NCBI GenBank assembly: GCA_963653425.1 | Contig: CAVJWC010000006.1 | Span: 10,050-74,049 of the forward strand | Direction of reading: 5' to 3' | Length of the DNA: 64,000 nt | From: UMGS692 sp963653425 | GTDB lineage: Bacteria; Bacillota; Clostridia; Christensenellales; CAG-314 | Program-made: the position numbers and the translations under genes | Notes under the pieces: generated by a model | Databases searched by the model: none | The model's input: only the letters and a program-made list of their open reading frames with translations | Told to the model about the DNA's origin: nothing | In this document: one piece after another, positions 33,401-41,829 of the stretch | Layout: each line of letters begins with the position of its first letter | Numbering within the stretch: position 1 is the stretch's first letter

Positions 33401-34002
33401 CGGCTATAGAAGAATACAAATCGGTAAAAGCCGAATACGACGCCGATTGCTCGCAGATGGCGGACCTCGAAAAAGCCATAGGCGACCTCAACAAGATAAT
33501 TTCCGATCTTACGGGAGAGATGGTCAGCCGTTTCGACGCGGGATTCGAGAAGATAAGTTCCAATTTTTCGAAGATTTTCGCCGAACTTTTCAGCGGAGGC
33601 AAGGCTTCCATGCGGATAGAACGCGAAGAAGGAGCCGATCCGTTGGATTTCGGCATAGAAATAGAAGCTCAGCCCCCGGGAAAGAAATTACAGAACATTT
33701 CGCTTTTATCGGGCGGAGAAAGAGCTTTGACCTGTATAGCCATTCTGTTTGCGATACTGAAACTCAGTCCGATGCCCTTCTGCGTTCTCGACGAAATCGA
33801 AGCGCCTCTGGACGACGCAAACGCGGAGAGAGTGGCGAGATATTTAAGGAAATATTCGGGCGAAACGCAGTTCGTGGTAATCACGCACAAAAAGCCCACC
33901 ATGGAAAACGCGGACAGACTGTTCGGCGTAACCATGCAGGAAAAGGGCGTAAGCAAAATAGTCAGCGTGCTTTTAACCGAAGCCGTCCGCCACGTTCAAT
34001 AA
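30427..34002 (+). CDS. smc: Chromosome condensation ATPase SMC
   Basis: A 1191-residue SMC protein. N-terminal ATPase half with Walker A VGPNGCGKSN (about 31-40) and QQ-loop WILGEQSARQLRG; long coiled coils (about 170-500 and 670-1010); a hinge around 500-670 (LSDCILGVVANIIRVP and GLTGGSHR-like SLTGGSHRSKE); C-terminal half with signature LLSGGERALTCIA and Walker B PFCVLDEIEAPLDDAN. With ScpA and ScpB it forms the complex that organises and segregates the chromosome. Start after CGGAGTAATAG. ftsY follows 20 bases later. Confidence 0.97.
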   Translation: MNLLKLETYGFKSFADRTEIAFGDGITAIVGPNGCGKSNVSDVIRWILGEQSARQLRGKSMTDLIFGGTEQRKSMSYCEASLYFDNSNRLFPLDFDEVVITRKLYRSGESEYYINRRTAKLREILDLMRDVGLGRDGYSVVGQGRMDAILNARPEDRRAIFEEALGISKFRIHKNDTERKLERTADNMSRVKDIMSVLEKRLPVLEKQSEDAEKFLELKNDLRRHEINRYVYSAESSREEKASHLKKAEEIGTLLEAKEREIQELKELYDGLFAGMGERDEEIQRLSSEETRLRVILERKAGENNLFAEKLRSARESAESLSADAKRAEEEISQAEGLFASAQRRKGISQAQAKEAREERDELVLCLSETGKKIDASREKIKEKSEGVLEILDGVTEIRSKRASAISEKTTLSERLSEIALEESVNSERLSGLSTAQKGMLSEFGEAKARLKEVSEALKKATAGADEARAVLARLTPRLNELNEERLKLKTNFDMLKGISERYEGYNQTVRLLMKDAQENEKLSDCILGVVANIIRVPERYELAMETALGGALQNIVTETDTDAAYVIEYLKAKKYGRLTFLPLGSVKPHNFSERRALSEKGALGVASELIGFDSRFSPVVLNLLGSTMIADNMDNAVKIARKYGYGFRIVTLDGEILSPQGSLTGGSHRSKEYNILATDRLISDTQNRLRNVSAELAKLRSEYEKAQENHGRLSREKEKTAMECADLTVKTAALEQKLGGSEALEGNEKDISVRLAAEKKQKQERLIELDKLIAEYTEEENRRTSAKEAQTASSGEEERILAELNAEKDRLTEACSEAKERYAKAVSSLESAEADIASNLQRIEQSKALLKRKQEELEQKRSEISGYEEEVKRRSADTPEAEEIKKIELEKAVRQKEKAELSGKLSQTDDLKTQRSDEAMELRRKIDKENMLAEKVETELNAMQEKIMEDYGLTYESALAFREENYDATESRKQINSLRTAINKLGDVNVSAIEEYKSVKAEYDADCSQMADLEKAIGDLNKIISDLTGEMVSRFDAGFEKISSNFSKIFAELFSGGKASMRIEREEGADPLDFGIEIEAQPPGKKLQNISLLSGGERALTCIAILFAILKLSPMPFCVLDEIEAPLDDANAERVARYLRKYSGETQFVVITHKKPTMENADRLFGVTMQEKGVSKIVSVLLTEAVRHVQ

Positions 34003-34022
34003 AGATATAAAGAGGTATAAAT

Positions 34023-34919
34023 ATGGGATTTTTTTCCAAGATAATCAACGGTCTCAAAAAGACGAAAGCAGTTATCGGGCATAAGCTCAACCAGCTCTTC
34101 AAAAAGGGCGTGTACGACGATAATTTCTTCGACGACCTTGAAAGCATTCTTCTTACCGCAGACGTAGGAGCGACTGCCACGGAAGAGATTATAGACAAAC
34201 TCAGAGTCAGCCTTAACAAAAACACCGTAAGCGATCCCGAAAGAGCGCAGGAACTTCTTAAAGAGATAATGAAGGAACAGATAAGCGGAGAAGCTTTCGA
34301 CTTCGACCTTAAACCTATGGTTATTCTCGTTTCGGGCGTAAACGGGGTAGGTAAGACCACTACGATAGGTAAGCTTGCAAACCTTTACAGGAACAAAGGC
34401 AAGAGCGTTACGGTTGCCGCGGCGGACACTTTCAGAGCGGCTGCAAGCGAACAGCTGGAAATATGGGCGGAAAGAGCGGACGTAAGAATAATCAAGCACG
34501 AAGAAGGAAGCGATCCCGCTTCGGTGGTTTTCGACGCCATAGCTTCGGCTAAGTCCAGAAAGACCGACGTTCTTATCGTGGACACGGCAGGCAGACTTCA
34601 TAACAAGAAGAACCTTATGGAAGAGCTTAAAAAGATAGAGAGAATTATCGACAGAGAATTCCCCGAAGCTTACAGGTGCAATCTTATCGTTCTCGACGCA
34701 ACCACGGGACAGAACGCTATAAATCAGGTGGAAGTCTTTAACGAAGCCATAGATATAGACGGTATCATTTTAACCAAGCTCGACGGAACGGCAAAGGGCG
34801 GAGTAGTCTTTGCGATAAAAGCCGAAATGGACGTTCCCGTCTACTTCGTGGGCGTGGGCGAAGGAATAGACGACCTTATGCCCTTCGATCCCGAAAGCTT
34901 CGTGGAGGGAATTATTTAG
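34023..34919 (+). CDS. ftsY: Signal recognition particle receptor FtsY
   Basis: The membrane-associated SRP GTPase that docks ribosome-nascent chain complexes at the translocon. The 298-residue protein has the NG domain only, with a short basic N-terminus (MGFFSKIINGLKKTK) and no acidic A domain. GTPase motifs: GVNGVGKTTTIGKLA (about 107-121), DTFRAAASEQLE, VDTAGRLHNKKNLMEEL, TKLDGTAKGGV and the end GEGIDDLMPFDPESFV. The start follows AAAGAGGTATAAAT. ffh and ylxM, often next, are absent. Confidence 0.96.
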   Translation: MGFFSKIINGLKKTKAVIGHKLNQLFKKGVYDDNFFDDLESILLTADVGATATEEIIDKLRVSLNKNTVSDPERAQELLKEIMKEQISGEAFDFDLKPMVILVSGVNGVGKTTTIGKLANLYRNKGKSVTVAAADTFRAAASEQLEIWAERADVRIIKHEEGSDPASVVFDAIASAKSRKTDVLIVDTAGRLHNKKNLMEELKKIERIIDREFPEAYRCNLIVLDATTGQNAINQVEVFNEAIDIDGIILTKLDGTAKGGVVFAIKAEMDVPVYFVGVGEGIDDLMPFDPESFVEGII

Positions 34920-35076
34920 TCTGACTTTGCGTTTCGGAAGGTAACCGTTGGCAGAACCCGACGCCGTTTGTCCCCGTTACCAAAACGAAGGGATTTTAAC
35001 TACGAAAACGCGGTAAGGTTTTATACAAAAAACGCACGTTGAAATCTTATACGGAAAAATCGGAAAGGAGCTGACC

Positions 35077-36033
35077 ATGCAGGGAACTTTCGGCTCGGCG
35101 GAAATTACAGCCGGCAATGCGCTTAAAACTTTATGCGGAAAATACCGCGTCGTCGTAATATCCCGAGGCTACGGAAACGACGGAAAAACGACTGCAAGAC
35201 TTTTGGCGGGAGGCTTATATAAGTCGGGAACGCGCGTTTTGGTGACGCCCGAACCCGTTCCGCCCGCGTGCGCGCCCTTTTTTGCAAAAGGCGAAAGCGG
35301 AGTGGCAATCGCGGTGTTGCCGTTTACGGGTAACGGCGGACTTATCCTTGCGGACGAAAAGGGAATTATTCCCGTTAAAAAAGGAGAAACGCCCGGGACG
35401 AGCCTTGATTTTTACGAAGAAGGCTTGGCATGCGGAATGATTTCCACGGCGGAAGGCGGTTACGACGATTATATAAAGGCTCTGACGGCGAAGTTTCTTC
35501 CGACTGAAAAAGCTTCCGCGGTAAGCCGAAAGGGTATGAGACTTGCGGAGGGCGAATACGGATGGCTTTTCCGGAGGCTTTCGGGCAAGACCGCGCTTTA
35601 TTCGCCAATGAACGGCAGGGCTTTCAGAAGCCTTCCTCACGTACTCACTCTTATGGGTTTTAAGGACGTTATTCCCGTGACGGAAGACGCTTACCCGTCG
35701 GATAAAGTGCGCGTCGGGCTTAACGGAGAAGGCTTTTTAAGAGCGGTTCTCTTTTCGGGCGAAGGAAAAAGCGGAGAGGTGTTTTTCGCGTCCGACGCGG
35801 AAGGAACGAAACTGCTTCTTCTTGTTAAAGAGAACGGAAAGTTCAGAGCGGTTACGGACGAAGAACTCAGGTCTTCCTTAGAAGAACTGCAAAGAGAAGA
35901 ACCCGAACTTATGAAAGACGTTCGGGCGGAGTTCAACGGCGGAGTCAGACTTAAACCGAATAACTTATGGTTACCCGACGCTTCTGCGGGCGCGATATAT
36001 ATAGGTTCGGCGTTTTTGGCTAAACGAAACTGA
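35077..36033 (+). CDS. Degenerate phosphohexomutase-like protein of unknown role (318 aa)
   Basis: The N-terminal 100 residues follow the layout of phosphomannomutase/phosphoglucosamine mutase: a FGSAEITAGNALKTL start, then RVVVISRGYGNDGKTTARLL in place of the VVVGRDTR strand-helix, LYKSGTRVLVTPEPVPP in place of AGxDVxxLGxxPTP, and GVAIAVLPFTGNGGLIL where active enzymes have the catalytic ASHNP loop. The serine loop is replaced by AVLPFT (79-84), and no DGDGDR metal loop is found. At 318 residues it is shorter than the usual 440 or more. It is probably a catalytically dead paralogue. Start after GGAAAGGAGCTGACC. It lies upstream of pgi. Confidence 0.5.
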   Translation: MQGTFGSAEITAGNALKTLCGKYRVVVISRGYGNDGKTTARLLAGGLYKSGTRVLVTPEPVPPACAPFFAKGESGVAIAVLPFTGNGGLILADEKGIIPVKKGETPGTSLDFYEEGLACGMISTAEGGYDDYIKALTAKFLPTEKASAVSRKGMRLAEGEYGWLFRRLSGKTALYSPMNGRAFRSLPHVLTLMGFKDVIPVTEDAYPSDKVRVGLNGEGFLRAVLFSGEGKSGEVFFASDAEGTKLLLLVKENGKFRAVTDEELRSSLEELQREEPELMKDVRAEFNGGVRLKPNNLWLPDASAGAIYIGSAFLAKRN

Positions 36034-36150
36034 GGTTACTTCGCGTAAATTAAACAAAAAAACGGAAACTTACGAACGAATACGAAAAAAGGCGCAAAAT
36101 CGGGCGCTACGGCTTAAATTCGGAATACGAAACCGTAAAAAGGAGGAATT

Positions 36151-37548
36151 ATGAGAATCAGAATCGATTACAACAATATGATGGAGAGTTCCATCGGAGA
36201 AAGAGGAATTTCCGTTTCGGATATCGAAAGCGTGAGAGAACGCGCGGAAAAGGCTTTAAGTGCGGTTCAGAGTCTGAGAGGAACGGGCTGGCTCGGCTGG
36301 ACGGAACTTCCCTATAATCAGGGCGAAATCGTCTGCAAAATAGAAGAGCTTGCGACGAAGATCCGTAAAAACTACGAGAATTTCGTAGTTCTCGGAATAG
36401 GCGGTTCGGCTCTCGGTCCGATTACGGTTTTCCAGTCGCTCAAACACCTTTACTATAACGAACTTTCCGCCGAGAAGAGAAACGGTCCGCGTTTTTACGT
36501 TCTCGACAACGTAGATCCCGAGAGAATGAACGCTCTTTTCGATATTATAGACGTAGAAAAGACCATGTTCAACGTTATAACCAAATCGGGCGCGACAAGC
36601 GAAACCATGAGCCAGTACCTTATCGTTTCGGATATTCTGGAAAAGAAACTCGGTAAGGATTGGGGCAGTCATATCGTCGCCACCACCGACGCCAAGAAAG
36701 GCAACCTCATTAAACTCGCGGAGAAAGAAGGTTTCCCGACTTTCGTTATCCCCGACGGCGTGGGCGGTCGTTTTTCGGAACTTTGCCCCGTAGGTCTTCT
36801 TCCCGCGGCTGTTCTCGGAATAGATATTAAAAAGCTTTTAGAGGGCGCGGCGGCTATGGACGAAGCCTGCAAGAACAAGGACATATACGCTAATCCCGCT
36901 CTCATTACGGCGGTTCTTTCCTATCTTGCCATGAACAGCGGAAAGAACGTTTCGGTAATGATGCCCTATTCGGACGCTCTTAAGAGCTTTGCCGATTGGT
37001 ATTGTCAGCTTTGGGGCGAAAGTCTCGGAAAGAGCAAGGACAGGCAGGGCGAATACGTTTACGCGGGACAGACGCCCGTCAAGTCTCTTGGCGCAACCGA
37101 CCAGCACAGTCAGCTTCAGCTTTACACCGAAGGACCTTTCGACAAGGTTGTAACCTTCATTGCCGTGGAAGAGTTCAGAAACGATATAACCATTCCCGAC
37201 GGTTGCAGAGAGTTCCCCGACGTGCATTTCCTTTCGGGCAACAAGATGAGCAGACTTATAAACACCGAGCAGAAAGCCACGGCTTACGCTCTTAAAAAGG
37301 CGCAGAAAATGAATATGACCGTCACCGTGGATAAGCTGGACGAATTCACTATGGGAGAACTTCTCTTCCTTTACGAAATGCAGACGGCTTACACGGGAGA
37401 ACTTCTCAACGTCGACGCGTATAATCAGCCGGGCGTGGAAGAAGGCAAAAACGCAACCTACGCTATGTTCGGAAGAAGCGGTTACGACGAAAAACGCAAA
37501 GAACTCGAAAGCGTTCCCGCACCCAAAGAAGAATTTATCGTAGGATAA
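36151..37548 (+). CDS. pgi: Glucose-6-phosphate isomerase
   Basis: Interconverts glucose-6-phosphate and fructose-6-phosphate. The 465-residue protein contains VVLGIGGSALGPITVFQSL (about 81-99), TKSGATSETMSQYL, GGRFSELCPVGLLPAAVLGI, LGATDQHSQLQLYTEGP and a C-terminal NVDAYNQPGVEEGKNATYAM, all typical of bacterial Pgi of the shorter Gram-positive type. Start after AAAAGGAGGAATT. It has its own spacer on both sides and may be a single-gene unit. Confidence 0.96.
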   Translation: MRIRIDYNNMMESSIGERGISVSDIESVRERAEKALSAVQSLRGTGWLGWTELPYNQGEIVCKIEELATKIRKNYENFVVLGIGGSALGPITVFQSLKHLYYNELSAEKRNGPRFYVLDNVDPERMNALFDIIDVEKTMFNVITKSGATSETMSQYLIVSDILEKKLGKDWGSHIVATTDAKKGNLIKLAEKEGFPTFVIPDGVGGRFSELCPVGLLPAAVLGIDIKKLLEGAAAMDEACKNKDIYANPALITAVLSYLAMNSGKNVSVMMPYSDALKSFADWYCQLWGESLGKSKDRQGEYVYAGQTPVKSLGATDQHSQLQLYTEGPFDKVVTFIAVEEFRNDITIPDGCREFPDVHFLSGNKMSRLINTEQKATAYALKKAQKMNMTVTVDKLDEFTMGELLFLYEMQTAYTGELLNVDAYNQPGVEEGKNATYAMFGRSGYDEKRKELESVPAPKEEFIVG

Positions 37549-37626
37549 ACGGAATAAAAGCTTTCCGTTCTTTATTACAGGCGTTTAACGAGGATAAAGA
37601 ACGGAATTAAAATACAGGAGTTAATT

Positions 37627-38889
37627 ATGTACGTAAAAAAGCCCGAAAAGGGAATGAGAGATATATTGCCCAAGGACCTTCTTCTCAGAGAGAAGGTTAT
37701 GAAAACCATAGAGGACACATACAGACTTTACGGTTTCAGTCGCATAGAAACGCCCTGCGTGGAAGACATAGGTCTTCTGACGGGTAAAAACGGCGGAGAC
37801 AACGAAAAGCTTATCTTCAAAATTCTGAAACGCGGAGAAAAACTCAACGAAAACGACGGTCAGCTTTGCGACTGCGGACTGCGTTTCGACCTTACCGTGC
37901 CGTTAACGCGATTCTATTCCAACAACGTCGCTTCTCTGCCTTCGGTATTCAAGGCTATGCAGATAGGCAACGTCTGGCGCGCGGACAATCCTCAGAAAGG
38001 AAGATTCCGTCAGTTCGTTCAGTGCGACATAGACATTATCGGCGAAGAAACCTGTCTTGCCGAAATCGAACTTATCTCGGCTACGACCGAAGCCCTTTAT
38101 AAGTTGGGCTTTTCGGGCTTTACCGTAAGAGTCAACGACCGTCGCATTTTACGGGCAATTGCGGTATTCAGCGGATTCGACGAAGAAGATTTCGATAAAG
38201 TCTACATCTCTCTCGATAAGCTGGATAAAATCGGTATGGACGGAGTTAAAACCGAGCTTATTGAGGAAGGGATGAGAGAAGAGAACGTAGACAGGCTCAT
38301 ATCCTGCGTCAACGGTATCCGCGAGGCGGAAAATCCGCTTGAAAAGGCGGAAGAAGTTTTGTCTTCCGTTATAGAAGAGGGCGTGTTTGACGGTCTTAAA
38401 GAGATTTTTACCGCAACGAAAGCTCTTACGAAGGGTTGCAACGTGGATTTCGACGTTACGCTCGTAAGAGGAATGAACTACTATACGGGTACCATTTTCG
38501 AAATCGCAATGGACGGACTGGGATATTCCGTCGCAGGCGGAGGAAGATACGATAAGCTTCTCGGAAAATTCACGGGTAAAGATATGCCGGCGTGCGGTTT
38601 CTCGATAGGTTTCGAAAGAATCGTATCCGTGCTTGCCGAAAAAGGCGAATATCCCCGGACGGAAGAATCCGTTGCGATCGTTATTCCCAAAGGCGCGGAC
38701 GAAAAGCTTATAGAAAACGCGATGAAACTTGCGGGAGACAAGCGCAAAGAGGGCGTAAGATGTTCGGTTATAAAGAAGATGAAGAACTTTAAGCTTCAGC
38801 TTGACGAGCTTTTAAGAGAAGGTTTCGGAACGGCTCTCGTGCTTTCCGAATCGGGAGAAATAAAAGAAATGAAGCTTTCCGCAAAATAA
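37627..38889 (+). CDS. hisS: Histidyl-tRNA synthetase
   Basis: A class II aminoacyl-tRNA synthetase of 420 residues. Motif 1 region GMRDILPKDLLLREKV; motif 2 VFKAMQIGNVWRADNPQKGRFRQF (Arg in RADN and RFRQ); histidine-binding YYTGTIFEI; motif 3 PACGFSIGFERIVSVL; followed by an anticodon-binding domain. The presence of LVRGMNYYTG and the C-terminal domain argue for a true HisS over the HisZ paralogue. Start after ACAGGAGTTAATT. An ABC-F gene starts 25 bases later, so the two are probably co-transcribed. Confidence 0.94.
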   Translation: MYVKKPEKGMRDILPKDLLLREKVMKTIEDTYRLYGFSRIETPCVEDIGLLTGKNGGDNEKLIFKILKRGEKLNENDGQLCDCGLRFDLTVPLTRFYSNNVASLPSVFKAMQIGNVWRADNPQKGRFRQFVQCDIDIIGEETCLAEIELISATTEALYKLGFSGFTVRVNDRRILRAIAVFSGFDEEDFDKVYISLDKLDKIGMDGVKTELIEEGMREENVDRLISCVNGIREAENPLEKAEEVLSSVIEEGVFDGLKEIFTATKALTKGCNVDFDVTLVRGMNYYTGTIFEIAMDGLGYSVAGGGRYDKLLGKFTGKDMPACGFSIGFERIVSVLAEKGEYPRTEESVAIVIPKGADEKLIENAMKLAGDKRKEGVRCSVIKKMKNFKLQLDELLREGFGTALVLSESGEIKEMKLSAK

Positions 38890-38914
38890 TGCGGATAAAT
38901 CACGGTAGAAGGTA

Positions 38915-40819
38915 ATGCTTGTTTGGGTAAATAACGTCGTCTTCGGTTACGACGACAAGATAATTTTAACCGATCTGGAGCTTTCGGTCAACGAAGGCGA
39001 CAGAATAGGTCTCGTGGGAGCCAACGGCGAAGGAAAAACCACTTTACTTAATCTTATTATGGGGAGTCTCGAACCCGTAAGCGGAGAGATTTCGCGTAAA
39101 TCGGGATTAAGAGTGGGTTATATGAAGCAAAATCAAGGGCTGGACAGTTCTCTTACCGTTTACGAAGAAATGAGAACGGTTTTCAGAGAAGTGCTTGAAG
39201 CCGAAGAGAAAATGCGACTCCTCGAAGCCGAAATGGCGGTAACCGATCACGACTCGCTTGAATTCAGAAGAAAGTCGGACGAATACGAAAGGTATAATTC
39301 CGTTTTCACCGCGGGCGAAGGCTATAATATCGACGTGAAAATCAGAACCGTCCTTTCGGGTATGGGTTTTCTCGGAAGAGAGAACGAACACATAAAGACC
39401 ATGAGCGGAGGAGAAAAGACGAGGCTTATGCTTTGCAGACTTCTTCTTGCCGCGCCCGAACTTCTCATTCTCGACGAACCCACCAACCACCTTGACATAA
39501 AGACGCTTTTCTGGCTGGAAAAATATCTTTCGGGCTATAAAGGCGCGATACTTACCGTTTCGCACGACCGTTACTTTTTAGATAAAACCGTTTCCAAAAT
39601 CTGGGACCTCGAAAACCGCACGGTTACGACTTACACGGGAAACTACACGAAATACAAGGTTCTTAAACGCGACAGACTTATAACTCTCGAAAAAGAGTAC
39701 GAAAAACAACAGAAGCAAGTGGCTTCCATGCTCGATTACGCGCAGAAGAACATTGCTCGGGCTTCGACTTCCAACAGCGCGAAAAGCAGGCTTCACAGGC
39801 TGGCAAATATGGAAATAGCCGATAAGCCTTTCGTGGACAGAAGAACGCCCAAGTTTTCCTTCGCCTTTGAAAAAGAACCCGTAAAGGACGTTCTGACCGT
39901 CCGTAATCTCACCTTGGAGTTCCCGGGGAGAGTGCTTTTCGAAGACGCGAACTTCACCCTTATAAGAGGAACGAAAACCGCTCTTTTAGGCGCGAACGGA
40001 ACGGGTAAAACCACGCTTATACGTTACATTATGAGCGGAAAGGGCGAACAGGTCGGAAAGGTGGCTTTCGGAAAGAACGTAAAACCCGCCTATTACGATC
40101 AGGAAAACATCAATCTCGATTACGATAAAACGGTTATCGACGAAATCTGGTTCAAAAATCACAGACTCTCTCAGACGGAAATACGTTCCGCACTCGCGAG
40201 AATGCTTCTTTCCGCCGAAGACATAGAAAAGAAAGTGGGCGTTTTAAGCGGAGGAGAACGCGCTAAACTTGCTTTCGCGCTTTTGATGCTGGAAAAAGGA
40301 AACTTCCTTATTCTCGACGAACCCACCAACCACCTCGACCTCGTCGCGAGAGAAGCTCTCGAAGACGCTCTCAAAGAGTTCGAAGGCACGCTTCTTTTCG
40401 TTTCGCACGACAGATACTTTATAAGCAGTCTTGCGGGTAACTTCCTTGAAATCGAAGACGGTAAGATTACCTCTTTTAAGGGCAGTTACGACGAATATAC
40501 GGCTGAAAAACAGAAAGCAGAAGAAAAACAACGCGCCGAAGAAGCCGTTAAAGCAGAGGAAGTCCGCACGGCTAAACCCAAAAGCGAGAATAAAGGTTTC
40601 CGCTCGAAAGAAGACCGCGCCAAAGAAGTCAGCCGTAAACAGCGTATAGCTTTCCTCGAAAAACAGATGAAGCAACTCGAGGAGGAACAAGCTTCTCTTA
40701 ACGAAGAGCTTTCGGGAAGCCCCGACTACAAACGGGTTATGGAGATTTCCGAAAGGCTTTGCCAAATAGAAACGGAACTTGACTCTGCGCTTTCCGAATG
40801 GACGGAAATTGCGGACTGA
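38915..40819 (+). CDS. ABC-F family ATPase (ribosome-associated)
   Basis: A soluble 634-residue protein with two ABC cassettes and no membrane helix: Walker A VGANGEGKTTLL and LGANGTGKTTLI, signatures MSGGEKTRLML and LSGGERAKLAF, Walker B LLILDEPTNHLD and FLILDEPTNHLD, an interdomain linker (about 235-300) and a C-terminal coiled coil (about 530-634, Lys/Glu-rich). ABC-F proteins act on the ribosomal E site as translation factors or antibiotic protectors. The Met start follows GTAGAAGGTA. The linker is of ordinary length, so a housekeeping factor is more likely than a resistance protein. Confidence 0.92.
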   Translation: MLVWVNNVVFGYDDKIILTDLELSVNEGDRIGLVGANGEGKTTLLNLIMGSLEPVSGEISRKSGLRVGYMKQNQGLDSSLTVYEEMRTVFREVLEAEEKMRLLEAEMAVTDHDSLEFRRKSDEYERYNSVFTAGEGYNIDVKIRTVLSGMGFLGRENEHIKTMSGGEKTRLMLCRLLLAAPELLILDEPTNHLDIKTLFWLEKYLSGYKGAILTVSHDRYFLDKTVSKIWDLENRTVTTYTGNYTKYKVLKRDRLITLEKEYEKQQKQVASMLDYAQKNIARASTSNSAKSRLHRLANMEIADKPFVDRRTPKFSFAFEKEPVKDVLTVRNLTLEFPGRVLFEDANFTLIRGTKTALLGANGTGKTTLIRYIMSGKGEQVGKVAFGKNVKPAYYDQENINLDYDKTVIDEIWFKNHRLSQTEIRSALARMLLSAEDIEKKVGVLSGGERAKLAFALLMLEKGNFLILDEPTNHLDLVAREALEDALKEFEGTLLFVSHDRYFISSLAGNFLEIEDGKITSFKGSYDEYTAEKQKAEEKQRAEEAVKAEEVRTAKPKSENKGFRSKEDRAKEVSRKQRIAFLEKQMKQLEEEQASLNEELSGSPDYKRVMEISERLCQIETELDSALSEWTEIAD

Positions 40820-40986
40820 ACCTCGTTTCCTTTTAGTTTTTGGTTTCGGAAAAATTAAAAACGGACTTGCGTTAAAAACGCAACGCTTTCAAAAACGCAA
40901 AAGTCTTTCAAAGACGGATAAAACGAGCAAAAACGTATAAAAAAGATTTGGTTTTTAATATATAAAACGGGGAAAACGGTGAGATT

Positions 40987-41712
40987 ATGCGAAAAACCGT
41001 AATAATAGCGGGCGGTTCGGGCGGAATAGGTCAGGCTTGCGCCCGAGCTTTCCATAAAAAAGACTACAACGTCGTCATAGGATGCAATAATTCTCTCGGC
41101 AGTGCCGAAGCTCTTGCGGAAAAGATAAATTCCGACGGGGGTTCGGCTATAGCGGTGCGCGCCGATTTAACGGGTTTAAGCGGTGCGGAAGCTTTGTTTG
41201 CAGGGGCTAAAAAGCGTTACGGACGGGTTGAAGTTCTCGTGAACTGTTGCGGAGTAAGCGCGAGAAAACTGCTTATCGACCAGACGGAAGAAGAGATAGT
41301 TTCGGTTATGAACGCAAATCTGCTTTCGGCTGTTTTTCTCACAAAAACCGCGGTAAAGGAAATGCTTCATACGGGAGGAAGCGTGGTTAACGTTTCGTCC
41401 ATGTGGGGAATGGCCGGCGCAAGTATGGAAGCCGTCTATTCTTCGGCAAAAGCGGGCGTTATCGGGCTTACCAAAGCCGTAGCCAAGGAATACGCGCCTA
41501 TGAATATAAGAGTAAACTGCGTCGCGCCCGGGTCTACCGACACGGCAATGATGAAAGAGTTTTCGGACGAGGACATGCAACTTATAAAAGAGGATATTCC
41601 GCTTATGAGAATGGCTTCTCCCGAAGAAATAGCCGACGCGATTTTGTTTACGGCGGAACATCCGTACATGACGGGAGTTACGCTCAACGTTTCGGGCGGT
41701 GCGGTAATATAA
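40987..41712 (+). CDS. Short-chain dehydrogenase/reductase, FabG-like
   Basis: A 241-residue SDR enzyme with N-terminal NAD(P)-binding IIAGGSGGIGQACARAF (TGxxxGIG variant), the active-site tetrad Asn (NANLLSAVF), Ser (VNVSSMWG), Tyr and Lys (VYSSAKAGVIGLTKA), and PG motif VNCVAPGSTDTAM. It is close to 3-oxoacyl-ACP reductases, but without fatty-acid genes nearby the substrate is uncertain. The ribosome binding site is weak. A promoter for the next gene lies just downstream. Confidence 0.9.
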   Translation: MRKTVIIAGGSGGIGQACARAFHKKDYNVVIGCNNSLGSAEALAEKINSDGGSAIAVRADLTGLSGAEALFAGAKKRYGRVEVLVNCCGVSARKLLIDQTEEEIVSVMNANLLSAVFLTKTAVKEMLHTGGSVVNVSSMWGMAGASMEAVYSSAKAGVIGLTKAVAKEYAPMNIRVNCVAPGSTDTAMMKEFSDEDMQLIKEDIPLMRMASPEEIADAILFTAEHPYMTGVTLNVSGGAVI

Positions 41713-41739
41713 ACTTTTTGAATATTTACCCGCGCGGGC

Positions 41740-41768
41740 TTGACTTAACGCCCGGAATAGATTACAAT
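41740..41768 (+). promoter_or_regulatory. Promoter of the M3 peptidase gene
   Basis: TTGACT (41740-41745), a 17-base spacer and TACAAT (41763-41768); a small hairpin (GCGGT near 41784 with ACCGC near 41797) follows in the leader. Confidence 0.65.
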
Positions 41769-41829
41769 TATACCGTAAACATATGCGGTGAAGAAACCGC
41801 TTTATAAGTAAATTCAAGGAGGACAAAAA

